Shown in pieces: positions 1 to 7,551 of a stretch of DNA of 64,000 bases. Made by a program: the position numbers and the translations under genes. The stretch is from positions 2,098,227-2,162,226 of the forward strand of contig NZ_SWKR01000002.1 of NCBI RefSeq assembly GCF_005144715.1, written 5' to 3'. The notes under the pieces were generated by a model. The model had not been told where the DNA came from. It did no database searches and saw only the letters and a list, made by a program, of their open reading frames with translations. Numbering within the stretch: position 1 is the stretch's first letter; every line of letters starts with the position of its first letter. The DNA is from Sphingomonas baiyangensis (lineage in GTDB: Bacteria; Pseudomonadota; Alphaproteobacteria; Sphingomonadales; Sphingomonadaceae).

Positions 1-1625
1 ACCTCGGCCACGCCGCGCCCGCGCGCCACATCACCCGCCGCGTCGATCGCCGGCCATTGATGGGCGTCCTCGGGATTGAGCACGAAGCCCGCCAGATAAT
101 GCTGCTCGTTCGCCGGATAGCCCAGCCGCGCCTCGGCCAGCGCGACGCCGCGCACGCTGGCGCCGCTATTGCCCGTCGCCGCCCAGTCATAATCCTCGAG
201 CTGGAGGATATCGAAGGCGGGTTTCGCCCAGCCGATCGGCAGGTTGGCGCGCTTGGCCTCGGGCGCCTTGGCGTCGAGCACCGTCGGCAGATAGGCGAGC
301 AGCAGCGTCTCGGTTTCGGGCGCCACCGCGCGCACCGCGTCGCACAGCGCCGCCGTCGAAGCCGCGAGCAGCGCGCCCGCCGCGTCGAGCAGCGCGCGCC
401 GCGCGGCATCCATCGGCTGCGTGATGTCGGTGATGACCGCCGGATCGCCGCCCAGCGCCGCGCGCGCGGCATCGTCGTACAGGCATGGCCGGTTGCCCGC
501 CGGCTGCACCCACCACCACGGCTCGCCCACCTGGAAGCGCATCGGCTGCCCCGCCTCGGCGGCGATCGCGGCGAACGCCTGCGCGACGCTGCGCAGATAC
601 CCCATCGCCCCATGATGCGCCGGGCTGAGCAGCGTCGAAGGGGGCTCCCACCCGGTCAACGCCGGGCTGCCGTCATGCGCGCGCTGCTTCCAGTCGCCCC
701 AGCAATGCGCGTCGAACAGTTCGTAGCTGAGCGACCAGATCAGCCCAAATCCCAGCGCCTTCGCCCGCCGCGCGAAGTCGAGGTGCCACGACCGGCACGG
801 TGTGTTGAGCGCGCCGCCGGCGAGGCTCGCATACCAGCCGCCGTCCTGCTCCTCGAGCCGGAAATAATGGCTCATTCCCACATAGTGATTGATCGTGCCA
901 CGATAGCCGAGGTGCAGCATGTTGCGCAGCAATCGCGTCGGCGTCAGGTTGTAGTGATCGTCATAGCCCGTCGCCATCCGCAGCCGGTGCTCGGGCACGA
1001 TCGTCTCGCCGATCGCCAGTACCGATCCCGATCCGGTGCATCGCATGTCGCTCAGTTCGGCCCAGCCTTCCACCGGCCCGATCGGCGCGTCACTCCCCTC
1101 GGCATAACCCGGCGCGACGAGCGATATGAACATCCGGTCGATATCGCCCGCCCATACGGGGTCTGCCTGCGCGGGATGCGTATAGCCGCCCGCCACGCTC
1201 GCGAAGTCGATCGTGACGACGGCATCCTCGGGGTCGCCCACGGCGTAGTTCCACTGCCGCACATACCAGGCGCGCGCCACGCCGTTGGCGTCGCGTCCCT
1301 CGATCGTCAGCGTCGGGCCGTTGATCGCGTCGAGCGCCACCAGCCCGCCCGATCGCCAGCGGAAACGCAGCGTCGTGCGGCGATAATCGCGCTCGGTCGC
1401 ATAGCGCAGCAGCACATGGTCGTGCGTGTCCGCGCTGTCCCAGATCAGCCCCGCCAGATCGCCCGCGCGGTAGAACACGAAATCGACGCGCAGCGCATCC
1501 TGCGCCGTCGTCACCACGCTCGCCATCATCGGTCGCGGGAAATTGACGCTCCAGAAGCGCGGATCGAAGCGCGTCAGCACGCCCTCGGGCTGCACCGTCC
1601 GCCGATGCGCCAGCCAATGGCCCAT
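1..1625 (-). CDS. Large phage/GTA tail protein, non-contractile tail sheath-like with TIM-barrel region (partial, 3' end off window)
   Basis: An open frame runs from ATG at 1625 to the window edge (541 codons, no stop), preceded by an AAGAGGAA ribosome site. It follows the tape measure gene in the same operon. Residues 1-220 are beta-rich and start MGHWLAHRRTVQPEGVLTRF. From about residue 230 the sequence looks like a TIM barrel, with GEPWWW at 367-372 and LQLEDYDW at 474-481, each carrying a Glu placed as in clan-A glycosidases. I recall similar sphingomonad proteins being named non-contractile tail sheath protein, but could not check this. In R. capsulatus GTA the gene at this place is the small distal tail protein gp12 (DUF2460), which this is not. 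The family and catalytic activity are inferred. Long open frames on the opposite strand are GC-bias shadows. Confidence 0.72.
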   Translation of the reverse strand, partial: MGHWLAHRRTVQPEGVLTRFDPRFWSVNFPRPMMASVVTTAQDALRVDFVFYRAGDLAGLIWDSADTHDHVLLRYATERDYRRTTLRFRWRSGGLVALDAINGPTLTIEGRDANGVARAWYVRQWNYAVGDPEDAVVTIDFASVAGGYTHPAQADPVWAGDIDRMFISLVAPGYAEGSDAPIGPVEGWAELSDMRCTGSGSVLAIGETIVPEHRLRMATGYDDHYNLTPTRLLRNMLHLGYRGTINHYVGMSHYFRLEEQDGGWYASLAGGALNTPCRSWHLDFARRAKALGFGLIWSLSYELFDAHCWGDWKQRAHDGSPALTGWEPPSTLLSPAHHGAMGYLRSVAQAFAAIAAEAGQPMRFQVGEPWWWVQPAGNRPCLYDDAARAALGGDPAVITDITQPMDAARRALLDAAGALLAASTAALCDAVRAVAPETETLLLAYLPTVLDAKAPEAKRANLPIGWAKPAFDILQLEDYDWAATGNSGASVRGVALAEARLGYPANEQHYLAGFVLNPEDAHQWPAIDAAGDVARGRGVAE

Positions 1626-1703
1626 GGTCTATTCCTCTTGGTCATTGCAGGGCAGGCGACGAATGCGCCAAACCGTCGTCCCCAGCAGGCGCGGGCGCCG
1701 CCG

Positions 1704-2453
1704 CTATTCCACCTGCGCCAGCGCGTGCTTCAATTCGCGCGCCACCTGCCGCCCCGATCGCGCGAGCATTGCCGGTGCTGCGCCCGGTGGCGCGTTGATG
1801 GTGATCGCCACGCGCACCTCGCGCGGCAGTGGCGCCGGGGATGAGAACATCGGCGTCGCACGTGCTGGCGCAGTCGCCCTCGTGCCGTGCGCCTGCATCG
1901 CGCCACGCGCCTCGGACACGCCTGCGCTCGCCTCACGCCCGGCCACTACCATCGCGCGCGACGCCGGTTGCGCCGGCAGCGCCTCGATCCGCCCGCTCGC
2001 CGTCGGCACGAACAGCTCGGGGCCGCGCTCGCCTACCCAGTAAGGGCGTTCGGGACTTACCGGCCCGCCAGTCGCGCGGCCCGGCGCGCCCGAGAGCAGC
2101 GCGGTAAGCGCCCCCAGCAACCCGCCACCGCCCGACCCCGTCACCGCACCGACTAGGCCGCCGCCCCGCTCGCGCGACGCCCCGCCGCCACCCAGCAGCG
2201 CGTCGAGACCTGATCGCACCGCGCTTGCCGCGATCCCGTCGATCACGCGCAGTGCCACCTTGCCCAAATCCTCGAACCCCAATTGCCCGGTGCGCACCGC
2301 GCGCAGCAGGCTGCCCTCTAGTACCCGCCCCGCACGGTCGACGCCCGCGGCGAACGGCCCGTCGAGGCTGCGCTGCATCACCGCCATGTCGCGCGCGAAG
2401 CTCTGCGTGTCGGCGCGCACCTGCACCACCAGCCGCTCGATTTCCTCATCCAT
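1704..2453 (-). CDS. Short tail tape measure protein (RcGTA gp11-like)
   Basis: This 249-residue protein would set tail length and sit inside the tail tube. The N-terminal third is helical (MDEEIERLVVQVRADTQSFA) and the middle is Gly/Ala-rich with a hydrophobic stretch. Residues near 127-150 contain GGPVSPERPYWVGERGPELF, the GGxV...VGERGPE motif seen near the end of many tape measure proteins. It is far shorter than in most siphophages, as expected for GTAs with short tails. Its start overlaps the end of the chaperone gene by 8 bases, suggesting translational coupling. Confidence 0.85.
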   Translation of the reverse strand: MDEEIERLVVQVRADTQSFARDMAVMQRSLDGPFAAGVDRAGRVLEGSLLRAVRTGQLGFEDLGKVALRVIDGIAASAVRSGLDALLGGGGASRERGGGLVGAVTGSGGGGLLGALTALLSGAPGRATGGPVSPERPYWVGERGPELFVPTASGRIEALPAQPASRAMVVAGREASAGVSEARGAMQAHGTRATAPARATPMFSSPAPLPREVRVAITINAPPGAAPAMLARSGRQVARELKHALAQVE

Positions 2454-2655
2454 CGGGAAACGCCTCCATCAGCCGTTCAAGCGTGTCGCGGTCGGCGGGC
2501 GGCACTGCCGCATCGGGCGCCAGCGCCGTGGCGAGCGCGTCCAGTTCGGCGGGCGTCGCGCGCCAGAAGCCGTCGGGCGTCCAGCCGAACAGCACGCCCG
2601 CCATCCCCGCCAGCGCCTGCGCGCGCGCGCGCGCAGCGAAACGCGCGTCGCTCAT
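2446..2655 (-). CDS. Phage tail assembly chaperone (GTA gp10.1 / rcc01693-like)
   Basis: This 69-residue protein starts MSDARFAARARAQALAG and has the FGWTPDGFWRATPAELDAL core of the small GTA tail assembly chaperone family. Such chaperones coat the tape measure protein before the tail tube polymerises, which fits its place between gp10 and the tape measure. The reading frame stays open well upstream through gp10, but the ATG at 2655 is chosen because the family begins here and the upstream part is antilogous to gp10 in another frame. It overlaps the tape measure start by 8 bases. Confidence 0.82.
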   Translation of the reverse strand: MSDARFAARARAQALAGMAGVLFGWTPDGFWRATPAELDALATALAPDAAVPPADRDTLERLMEAFPDG

Positions 2656-2669
2656 CGCCCCGCCAGGAT

Positions 2670-2963
2670 CTAGCCGATGAGCAGCCGAAGCGCGGGCGTC
2701 GCCGCCGCCAGCCCGCCCGCCGTCACGCCTTCGGCAAAGGCGTCGCGCGGTATCGGCGCGGGGGCTTTCAGGCAATGCCAGAACAGCGCCACCATCTCGC
2801 CCAGCGCCAGCCGCCCAGCCGCCGCGCGCTCGACCAGCGCGAACAGCGGCCCCAGCTCGCCTTCGGCCGCCACCAGCGCGGTGAAGCTCGGGCGCAGCAC
2901 CAGCGTCTCGCCGCACACGCGGATCGCCGCCTCGCCGCGCGCCTCGTTGGCCGCCTCGCTCAT
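2670..2963 (-). CDS. GTA gp10-family tail protein
   Basis: This 97-residue protein (MSEAANEARGEAAIRVCGET...) has the pattern of the alphaproteobacterial GTA gp10 family: a short N-terminal strand region with LVLRPSFTALVAAEGELGPL, then helices with MVALFWHCLKAP. Its exact role is unknown. By position it probably works in tail assembly. The start overlaps the major tail protein stop in an ATGA arrangement, and the next gene follows after 14 bases. Confidence 0.82.
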   Translation of the reverse strand: MSEAANEARGEAAIRVCGETLVLRPSFTALVAAEGELGPLFALVERAAAGRLALGEMVALFWHCLKAPAPIPRDAFAEGVTAGGLAAATPALRLLIG

Positions 2964-3367
2964 GCGCTCGCCACCGGCCCCGAGCTTTCGAGGCTCAGCG
3001 TGTAGCTGCGCTCGCCGTTGAAATCGCCCGCATAGTCGAGCCGCGTGACGAGGAAGTCGCCCGTCATCGTCTCGCCGCTCTCGAAGCTCAGCTGGTAGCG
3101 GTCGAGCAGCCCCGCCAGCGCATTACCCTTCACGCGCGTCTCGGCGGCCGATCCGGTGAAGATGCCCGCCGCCGACACGCTGACCGATCGCACGCCCGCA
3201 CCCGACAGCAGTTCGCGCCACCCGCCCGAATCCTTGCTGGTGATCGCCACCGCCTCGCCATTGATCGAAAGCTGCGTCGTGCGCAGCCCCGATACCGTGG
3301 TGAACGCTGTCGGGTTTGCCCCGTCGCCCACCTTCAACAGAAACGCGCTTCCCTTCTCTGCCGGCAT
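2960..3367 (-). CDS. Major tail tube protein (TP901-1 / RcGTA gp9 family)
   Basis: This 135-residue protein is the tube subunit of the tail. It has the family signature GLRTTQLSINGEAVAITSKD near residues 27-46, then SGGWRELLSGAG and a C-terminal strand pattern RSYTLSLESSG. Length fits the family (about 135). The ATG at 3367 is chosen because the recognisable domain begins at MPAEKGSAFLLKVG; the longer open frame upstream is a shadow overlapping DUF3168. It ends in an ATGA overlap with the gp10-like gene. Confidence 0.9.
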   Translation of the reverse strand: MPAEKGSAFLLKVGDGANPTAFTTVSGLRTTQLSINGEAVAITSKDSGGWRELLSGAGVRSVSVSAAGIFTGSAAETRVKGNALAGLLDRYQLSFESGETMTGDFLVTRLDYAGDFNGERSYTLSLESSGPVASA

Positions 3368-3426
3368 CTCGCCTCTCCTCTTGGTTGATGAAGGGGTCCG
3401 CCTCGCACGCGACACCCCGGTTCCGC

Positions 3427-3822
3427 TCAATTGCTGCGCAGCATCCGCACGCGGAATTCGGCAACGGCGATCCAGCCATCTCCCCTGGCGCGCACGATGC
3501 GTCGGCGCAGCGGCACCAGCGTCACGATGCGCCACCCGCCACCGATCGTCGCGGGCATCGCCGCCAGCGCGGGCGCCATCTCGTCGATCAGCGCGCGCAG
3601 CCGTGCCGGGCTTTCGCCGCCATCGTGCAGCTCGATCGCGCAGCGCGCCTCGCATCCCGCAATGTCCTTGGCGCCCCAATCGGTCACGATCGCCTCGGCG
3701 ATCAGCGCATAGGGGCGCGCGGCACGGACCGGCGGCGCCTCGAATGTCGCGGTGAGCGCGTCGCCGAGCGGCGCATGGCCGCGCACCGCCGCGGCCAGCG
3801 CGGCATGCAGCAGCGCCGTCAT
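3427..3822 (-). CDS. DUF3168 tail terminator / tail completion protein (RcGTA gp8-like)
   Basis: This 131-residue protein starts MTALLHAALAAAVRGHAPLG and contains the DUF3168 pattern: a helical N-terminus, a strand with RPYALIAEA, and a C-terminal RIVTLVPLRRRIVRARGDGW segment. In GTAs and related siphophages this protein caps the tail tube and joins it to the head. It overlaps the preceding 69-residue gene by ATGA and is followed 59 bases later by the major tail protein, a normal order for this module. Confidence 0.86.
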   Translation of the reverse strand: MTALLHAALAAAVRGHAPLGDALTATFEAPPVRAARPYALIAEAIVTDWGAKDIAGCEARCAIELHDGGESPARLRALIDEMAPALAAMPATIGGGWRIVTLVPLRRRIVRARGDGWIAVAEFRVRMLRSN

Positions 3823-4028
3823 CGCCCCACCTCCGCAATTGCGCGCAGCGCCGGTTCGGTCGCGCGCCGCCGCGCCGCCCCGCGCATCGTGGCCGTCACC
3901 TGCTCACCCTCGATCGTGACGCTCGCATCGGGTGCGGCATCCGCGAGTGCCGCCGCTATCACCGCCCGCCGCGCCGCCGCCCGCGCCTCCACGACGTGAC
4001 CGATGCGCGCCATCGCCCGGCCGTTCAT
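3819..4028 (-). CDS. Small unassigned head-tail region protein (69 aa)
   Basis: This 69-residue, Ala/Arg-rich reading frame (MNGRAMARIGHVVEARAAAR...) is fixed by ATGA overlaps with both neighbours: the connector upstream and DUF3168 downstream. That strongly suggests it is translated. It sits where GTAs normally carry the head-closure protein gp7 (about 110 residues), but it is much shorter and I do not recognise the family. It could be a reduced head-closure or HK97 gp10-like protein. Residues 35-50 (DASVTIEGEQVTATMR) form a likely beta hairpin. Confidence 0.6.
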   Translation of the reverse strand: MNGRAMARIGHVVEARAAARRAVIAAALADAAPDASVTIEGEQVTATMRGAARRRATEPALRAIAEVGR

Positions 4029-4558
4029 GGCGCCGGCGCCGATGCGGCGATGCGCATCCGCCGCCACGGCCGCCACAAGGCCGCAACCGCCGCCGGCGGC
4101 ACCTGATCGTCGTCGCGCGCGTCGAAGCGATGCGCCGCCAGCCGCGCGATGCCGCCGCGGAGTCCCGCCGGCAGCTCGGCCCAGCTGGTCGCCAGCCCCG
4201 CCTGGTACGAAACCGCGAGCGGTGCCGCGCCACGCGCCAGCTTCACCCAGCCGTCGCCCGCCGCATCGATGTCGATCGCGTTGCCCGGCGTCGTCGCCAG
4301 CGCGATCGATCGTACCGGCGTTGCCATCAGCCGGTGCCAGTCGCCATCGGCGCGCACCCGTTCGGTCACGTCGCGCACGATCAGCGCCTGGCCGGTGAAG
4401 TGCTCGGCCATCGCCAGCGCCTCGTCGGCGAGCCGGCCGAGCAGCGCAGGCTCCTGCTCGGTGCCGATGCGCAGCAGCGCCGCGATTTCGCCGATCGCGA
4501 TCGCCTTGTCCTCGGCGTCCAGCCGGACGTCGCCCGGCCCGCCCGTTGCCCAACTCAT
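4025..4558 (-). CDS. Head-tail connector / adaptor protein (RcGTA gp6-like)
   Basis: This 177-residue protein has the head-tail connector pattern: a helical N-terminal part (EIAALLRIGTEQEPALLGRLADEALAMAEHFTGQALI), a central beta region ending WVKLARGAAPLAVSYQAG, and a helical end with RGGIARLAAHRFDARDDD and ALWRPWRRMRI. It forms the ring below the portal. Its stop overlaps the next gene by 4 bases, and it lies 37 bases after the spike fibre gene. Confidence 0.87.
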   Translation of the reverse strand: MSWATGGPGDVRLDAEDKAIAIGEIAALLRIGTEQEPALLGRLADEALAMAEHFTGQALIVRDVTERVRADGDWHRLMATPVRSIALATTPGNAIDIDAAGDGWVKLARGAAPLAVSYQAGLATSWAELPAGLRGGIARLAAHRFDARDDDQVPPAAVAALWRPWRRMRIAASAPAP

Positions 4559-4595
4559 CGCCTCGTCTCCGCTTTTCGGTGGGGAAGCCGGCGCA

Positions 4596-5534
4596 TCACG
4601 CCAGTTCGGCTGACATCAGGTGGCGGCGCGCCAGTGTCGCCGGAACCTCGGCCACGCCGCCCGTCACCGTCGCGCCGACCAGCTGCGTGCTGCCGTCGTC
4701 AAAGCGATAGCGCACCGTGATCCCGCCATCGGCGATGCCGTGCATCCCCCACTGCAGTCGCAGCACATCGGCCGCGCGCGTCACGGCGGCGGCGCCCGTC
4801 GCCATCGGGCTGCTCGGCACGCCGCCGGCCTCCATCTGCGCGCCCCACAAGGTTGCCGATCCGGTCGCCGCCGCGCTCAGCGTCGTGCCGGTCGCGCCGG
4901 CGGGGAGCACGCCGAACAGGCCCGATCCGCCGGCACCCGTCAGGGTGATCCACACACGCCAGAAGCCGCCATGATCGGCGATGCCGCCTTCCATGCCGCT
5001 TGCAGCCGCGACGATCTGGCCCGATTGCGTGTCGATCAGCATCCAGGGCGCGCCGAAGCGGAACTGCACCGCGCGCGTCGCCGCCGGCACGCCGTCCTTG
5101 GCGATGAAGATCGATCCCACTGCCTGCGCGCTGATGGTGACGCTTTGCGAAAGCTGGCCATAGGCCGCCGTCGCGGCGTCGCTCACCTGCGTCGCGCCCG
5201 TGCCGCCGTCGGGCGAAGGCGCCGCAGCCCCAAGCGTCGCATTGCTGACCGACCAGGGTGAAAGCTGGAATGCGCTGCTGCGCGCCAGCTGGTTGGTCGC
5301 CGCAGCTTCGATCAGCAGCCCGCGCGGCGCCAGCGTAACCGGGTCGTGGTCGAAGCGCGGCGTATCGGCGGCATGCGTCACGATCCGGCCGCCTGCGTCG
5401 ACGCATGTCGCAGCCGATGCGCGCGTCAGCGTCGCGCCCGACGGCAGCGCCGGCCCCGCGAATGCGAAGCCGGCATGGCGCCGCCCCGCTGCCGGCGCGA
5501 TCCCCAGCCCGCGCGCAAAGCCCAGCGCCGCCAT
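4596..5534 (-). CDS. Phage/GTA head spike fibre protein
   Basis: This 312-residue protein is encoded directly after the spike base gene, with a TGATG stop-start overlap that fixes the ATG at 5534. Residues 30-100 resemble the conserved repeat of phage fibre proteins (LTRASAATCVDAGGRIVTHA, then a VTLAPRGLLIEAAATNQL segment) that precedes a carbohydrate-binding-like beta-sandwich (WSVSNATLGAAAPSPDGGTG ... WRVWITLTGAGGSGLF ... LWGAQMEAG). In R. capsulatus the equivalent head spike (GhsB) mediates binding to the recipient capsule. Here the role is inferred from pairing with the rcc01079-type base protein. Confidence 0.8.
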   Translation of the reverse strand: MAALGFARGLGIAPAAGRRHAGFAFAGPALPSGATLTRASAATCVDAGGRIVTHAADTPRFDHDPVTLAPRGLLIEAAATNQLARSSAFQLSPWSVSNATLGAAAPSPDGGTGATQVSDAATAAYGQLSQSVTISAQAVGSIFIAKDGVPAATRAVQFRFGAPWMLIDTQSGQIVAAASGMEGGIADHGGFWRVWITLTGAGGSGLFGVLPAGATGTTLSAAATGSATLWGAQMEAGGVPSSPMATGAAAVTRAADVLRLQWGMHGIADGGITVRYRFDDGSTQLVGATVTGGVAEVPATLARRHLMSAELA

Positions 5535-5800
5535 CAGTACAGCGCCACGATGCCGGTGGCGGTCGTCCCCGTCGCCAGCACATGGCTGGCGCGCAGAGGC
5601 AGGATGCTGCCCGCCGCGAGGCCAGCGAACGCCACCGCGTCCCCCCCGCCGGCGCCACGCGCCACGATGGTGCCGCCGCCGCCCACGAACAGCGCCTTGG
5701 GAATGTCGGCCAGCGGTGTCGTGTCGTGCGGCACGATCGCCACCGCGCGCGTGGCGGGGGCGGAAACCTGATCGGCATGGTTGCCGAAAGCATCGGCCAT
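5534..5800 (-). CDS. Head spike base protein (RCAP_rcc01079 / GhsA family)
   Basis: This 88-residue protein ends ILPLRASHVLATGTTATGIV..., close to the highly conserved tail of the rcc01079 head spike base family, and has the DTTPLADIPKALFVGGGGTI core. It would anchor the spike fibre to the capsid. Two ATGs lie in tandem (5803 and 5800); the AAGGAG ribosome site is spaced better for 5800. It is located right after the capsid gene and before the fibre gene. In R. capsulatus these spike genes lie outside the main GTA cluster. Confidence 0.85.
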   Translation of the reverse strand: MADAFGNHADQVSAPATRAVAIVPHDTTPLADIPKALFVGGGGTIVARGAGGGDAVAFAGLAAGSILPLRASHVLATGTTATGIVALY

Positions 5801-5833
5801 CATTCTCTCCTTCGGTCTCGAACATCAGGGGTC

Positions 5834-5854
5834 GGGGCGGGACACGCCCGCCCC
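5834..5854 (-). other. GC-rich hairpin after the major capsid gene
   Basis: A perfect 8-bp stem (GGGGCGGG / CCCGCCCC) with a 5-base loop begins 7 bases beyond the capsid stop codon and ends 31-34 bases before the spike base start. There is no T-run, so it is more likely an mRNA 3'-end stabiliser or a partial attenuator than a full terminator. That fits a capsid needed in excess over spikes and tail. Confidence 0.5.
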
Positions 5855-5861
5855 GCCGGCC

Positions 5862-6884
5862 TCACGAAGCCGCGAACTTCATCAGCTTGATCGCTTCCGA
5901 ATTGCTCACCGCGCCGCCCACGCGCTTGGTCGCGTAGAAATGGACGAACGGCTTGTTGCTGTACGGATCGCGCAGGATCACCGTTTCGCCGCGCTCGGCG
6001 ATCAGATAGCCGCTGCGGAAGTCGCCGAACGCGATAGCCAGGCTGTTGGCGGCGATGTCGGGCATGTCCTCGGCCTCGACCACCGTATAGCCGAGCAGGC
6101 TGTCGGGCTGCCCCGCCGCGAGGCCGGGCTGCCACAGAAACGCGCCGTCGGCGGTCTTCATCTTGCGGATGCGCGCCAGCGTGGTCGCGTTCATCACCCA
6201 GGTCGCGTTCTGGCGATAGGGCGCGCGCAGCGCGTGCACCAGGTCGATCAGCCGCTCCTGCGGATTGGCGGCAAAGTCGCCCGCCGCCCCGCTCGCCACA
6301 TATTGCAGCGTGCCGAAGGCGCGCGTCGCGTCGCTAGTCGCCGCGTTGGGCACCGCCAGAAAGCCGCGCGGCCGCCCCGTCCCGTTGCCGTTGACGAAGG
6401 CGCTGCCTTCGGCCTTGGCGAATTCGCGCGCGATCTCGTCGGCGAGCCACGCTTCGACGTCGAATGCCGCATCGTCGAGCATCGCCTGGCTCGCGGCCGG
6501 ATTGGCGTACAGCTCGCCCATCGGCGGCGCGATCTCGTGGAAGGTCGGCGTCGCGGTCTCGGGCCGCGCGGCGGTCTCGGCCGCCCAGCCCGAAGGCGTG
6601 CCGCCTGCCGCCACCAGCTTGCGATAGCCGGCACTGCCCACCTGCACCACATTGGCGATCGCGCGGATGGGGCTCGCGCTCTTCAGTGTCGCGCCGATCA
6701 TTGCGTCGATCTCGCGCGGCACGGCATAGCCGCCTTCGGCACCCGTCACGCCTGTGAACGCCTTGGTTTCCACGCCGCCGCCGCCGGCGCGCAGAAAGCC
6801 CTCGAACGCCGCATCGCCCGCCGGCGCCGCGCCACCCAGCATCGGCCGCATCGACAGCGCGGCCACACCATTCACTCCGCTCAT
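5862..6884 (-). CDS. Major capsid protein, HK97 fold (RcGTA gp5-like), short N-terminal region
   Basis: This 340-residue protein has the HK97 capsid core: VETKAFTGVTGAEGGYAVPR at 38-57, SASPIRAIANVVQVGSAGYR, then RPRGFLAVPN, ATWVMNATTLARIRKM, GYTVVEAEDMPDIA and the C-terminal RDPYSNKPFVHFYATKRVGG. Only about 37 residues precede the mature core, so the usual delta scaffolding region of about 60-100 residues is nearly absent, although a protease gene is present just upstream. The start is supported by a GGAGGAGA ribosome site and an ATGA overlap with the protease. Confidence 0.93.
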   Translation of the reverse strand: MSGVNGVAALSMRPMLGGAAPAGDAAFEGFLRAGGGGVETKAFTGVTGAEGGYAVPREIDAMIGATLKSASPIRAIANVVQVGSAGYRKLVAAGGTPSGWAAETAARPETATPTFHEIAPPMGELYANPAASQAMLDDAAFDVEAWLADEIAREFAKAEGSAFVNGNGTGRPRGFLAVPNAATSDATRAFGTLQYVASGAAGDFAANPQERLIDLVHALRAPYRQNATWVMNATTLARIRKMKTADGAFLWQPGLAAGQPDSLLGYTVVEAEDMPDIAANSLAIAFGDFRSGYLIAERGETVILRDPYSNKPFVHFYATKRVGGAVSNSEAIKLMKFAAS

Positions 6885-7270
6885 TCGCTCGTCTCCTCCA
6901 GCGTTTCCAAAATGCGCGCCGCCCGCTGCATCGGCTGCGCGACCAGGCTGACCTCGATCAGGTCGAGCTCGATAAGTTCACGATATGTTCCTTGGCGCAC
7001 GCGCCGTGGTCGGTAGCCGATCGACAGGCCGGTAAGCGCGCCCGCGCGGACCAGCCCGGCAAGCTCGAGTGCCGTGATCGTCCCACGCACGCGCAACCCG
7101 CAAGCATCCTCGCCGATCGCCGCGATCTCGCCCACGGGAACACCGCGATGCTGCCACAGCAGCGGCACGCGCCCGGCCGCCGCGAAGGCGCCGCGCCGCA
7201 CCACGTCGCCGGCGCGATCGGGCACGTCGAAGATCGCGGCATAGCCCGCAAAACCGATCACTTGACCCAT
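6881..7270 (-). CDS. HK97-family prohead protease (RcGTA gp4-like)
   Basis: This 129-residue serine protease would cleave capsid precursors during head maturation. The family pattern is present: GFAGYAAIFDVPDRAGDVV at 6-24, LLWQH with candidate catalytic His 41, GLSIGYRP with candidate catalytic Ser 83, and ELIELDLIEVSLVAQPM at the end. It overlaps DUF6127 by 13 bases and the capsid gene by 4. It is short for the family (commonly 150-220), missing the C-terminal tail. Confidence 0.88.
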   Translation of the reverse strand: MGQVIGFAGYAAIFDVPDRAGDVVRRGAFAAAGRVPLLWQHRGVPVGEIAAIGEDACGLRVRGTITALELAGLVRAGALTGLSIGYRPRRVRQGTYRELIELDLIEVSLVAQPMQRAARILETLEETSE

Positions 7271-7551
7271 CCGCCGAACCCCAGCTTCACCAGCACCAGC
7301 GCCAGCACCATGCGCACACACCAGCCGAGCGCCGCGCGCAGCGCCGATCGCTTCGCATCGCGCCACGCCGCCAGCAGTTCGCGCAGCTCGGCCATGTCCT
7401 GCGCCGCGCCGGCATCGCTCAGCCCCAGCCGCGCCAGTGCGCGCGCCGCCGCCAGTTCGCCCGCTTCCTCGGCGATGCCGCGCAGCGTGGCGAGGTCGGC
7501 GCCGTCGCTTTCAGCCTGCCACATCAGCTCGGCCAGCATCGCCGCACTCAC
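7258..7551 (-). CDS. DUF6127 family small membrane protein (GTA gp3.5-like position)
   Basis: This protein of 97 residues sits between portal and protease. The N-terminal two thirds are helical and acidic/basic (LMWQAESDGADLATLRGIAE, then AAWRDAKRS), and the end has one hydrophobic segment (WCVRMVLALVLVKLGFGGW) that could be a membrane helix. I chose the GTG at 7551 because an AAGGGG site lies 7 bases before it and it makes a GTGA overlap with the portal stop. The ATG at 7539 has no ribosome site. Function is unknown; the family is typical of sphingomonad GTA-like clusters. Confidence 0.75.
   Translation of the reverse strand: MSAAMLAELMWQAESDGADLATLRGIAEEAGELAAARALARLGLSDAGAAQDMAELRELLAAWRDAKRSALRAALGWCVRMVLALVLVKLGFGGWVK

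Noticed and set aside
57..1844. Long plus-strand open frame opposite the tail gene (595 codons).
   Set aside because: Arg/His/Pro-rich with no family pattern; it is the antisense shadow expected from high GC at third codon positions.
2446..2963. Possible programmed frameshift joining gp10-like and tail chaperone genes, as in lambda G/GT.
   Set aside because: The chaperone frame is open through gp10, but no X-XXY-YYZ slippery site is seen near the gp10 end, and the chaperone has its own ATG at the family start.
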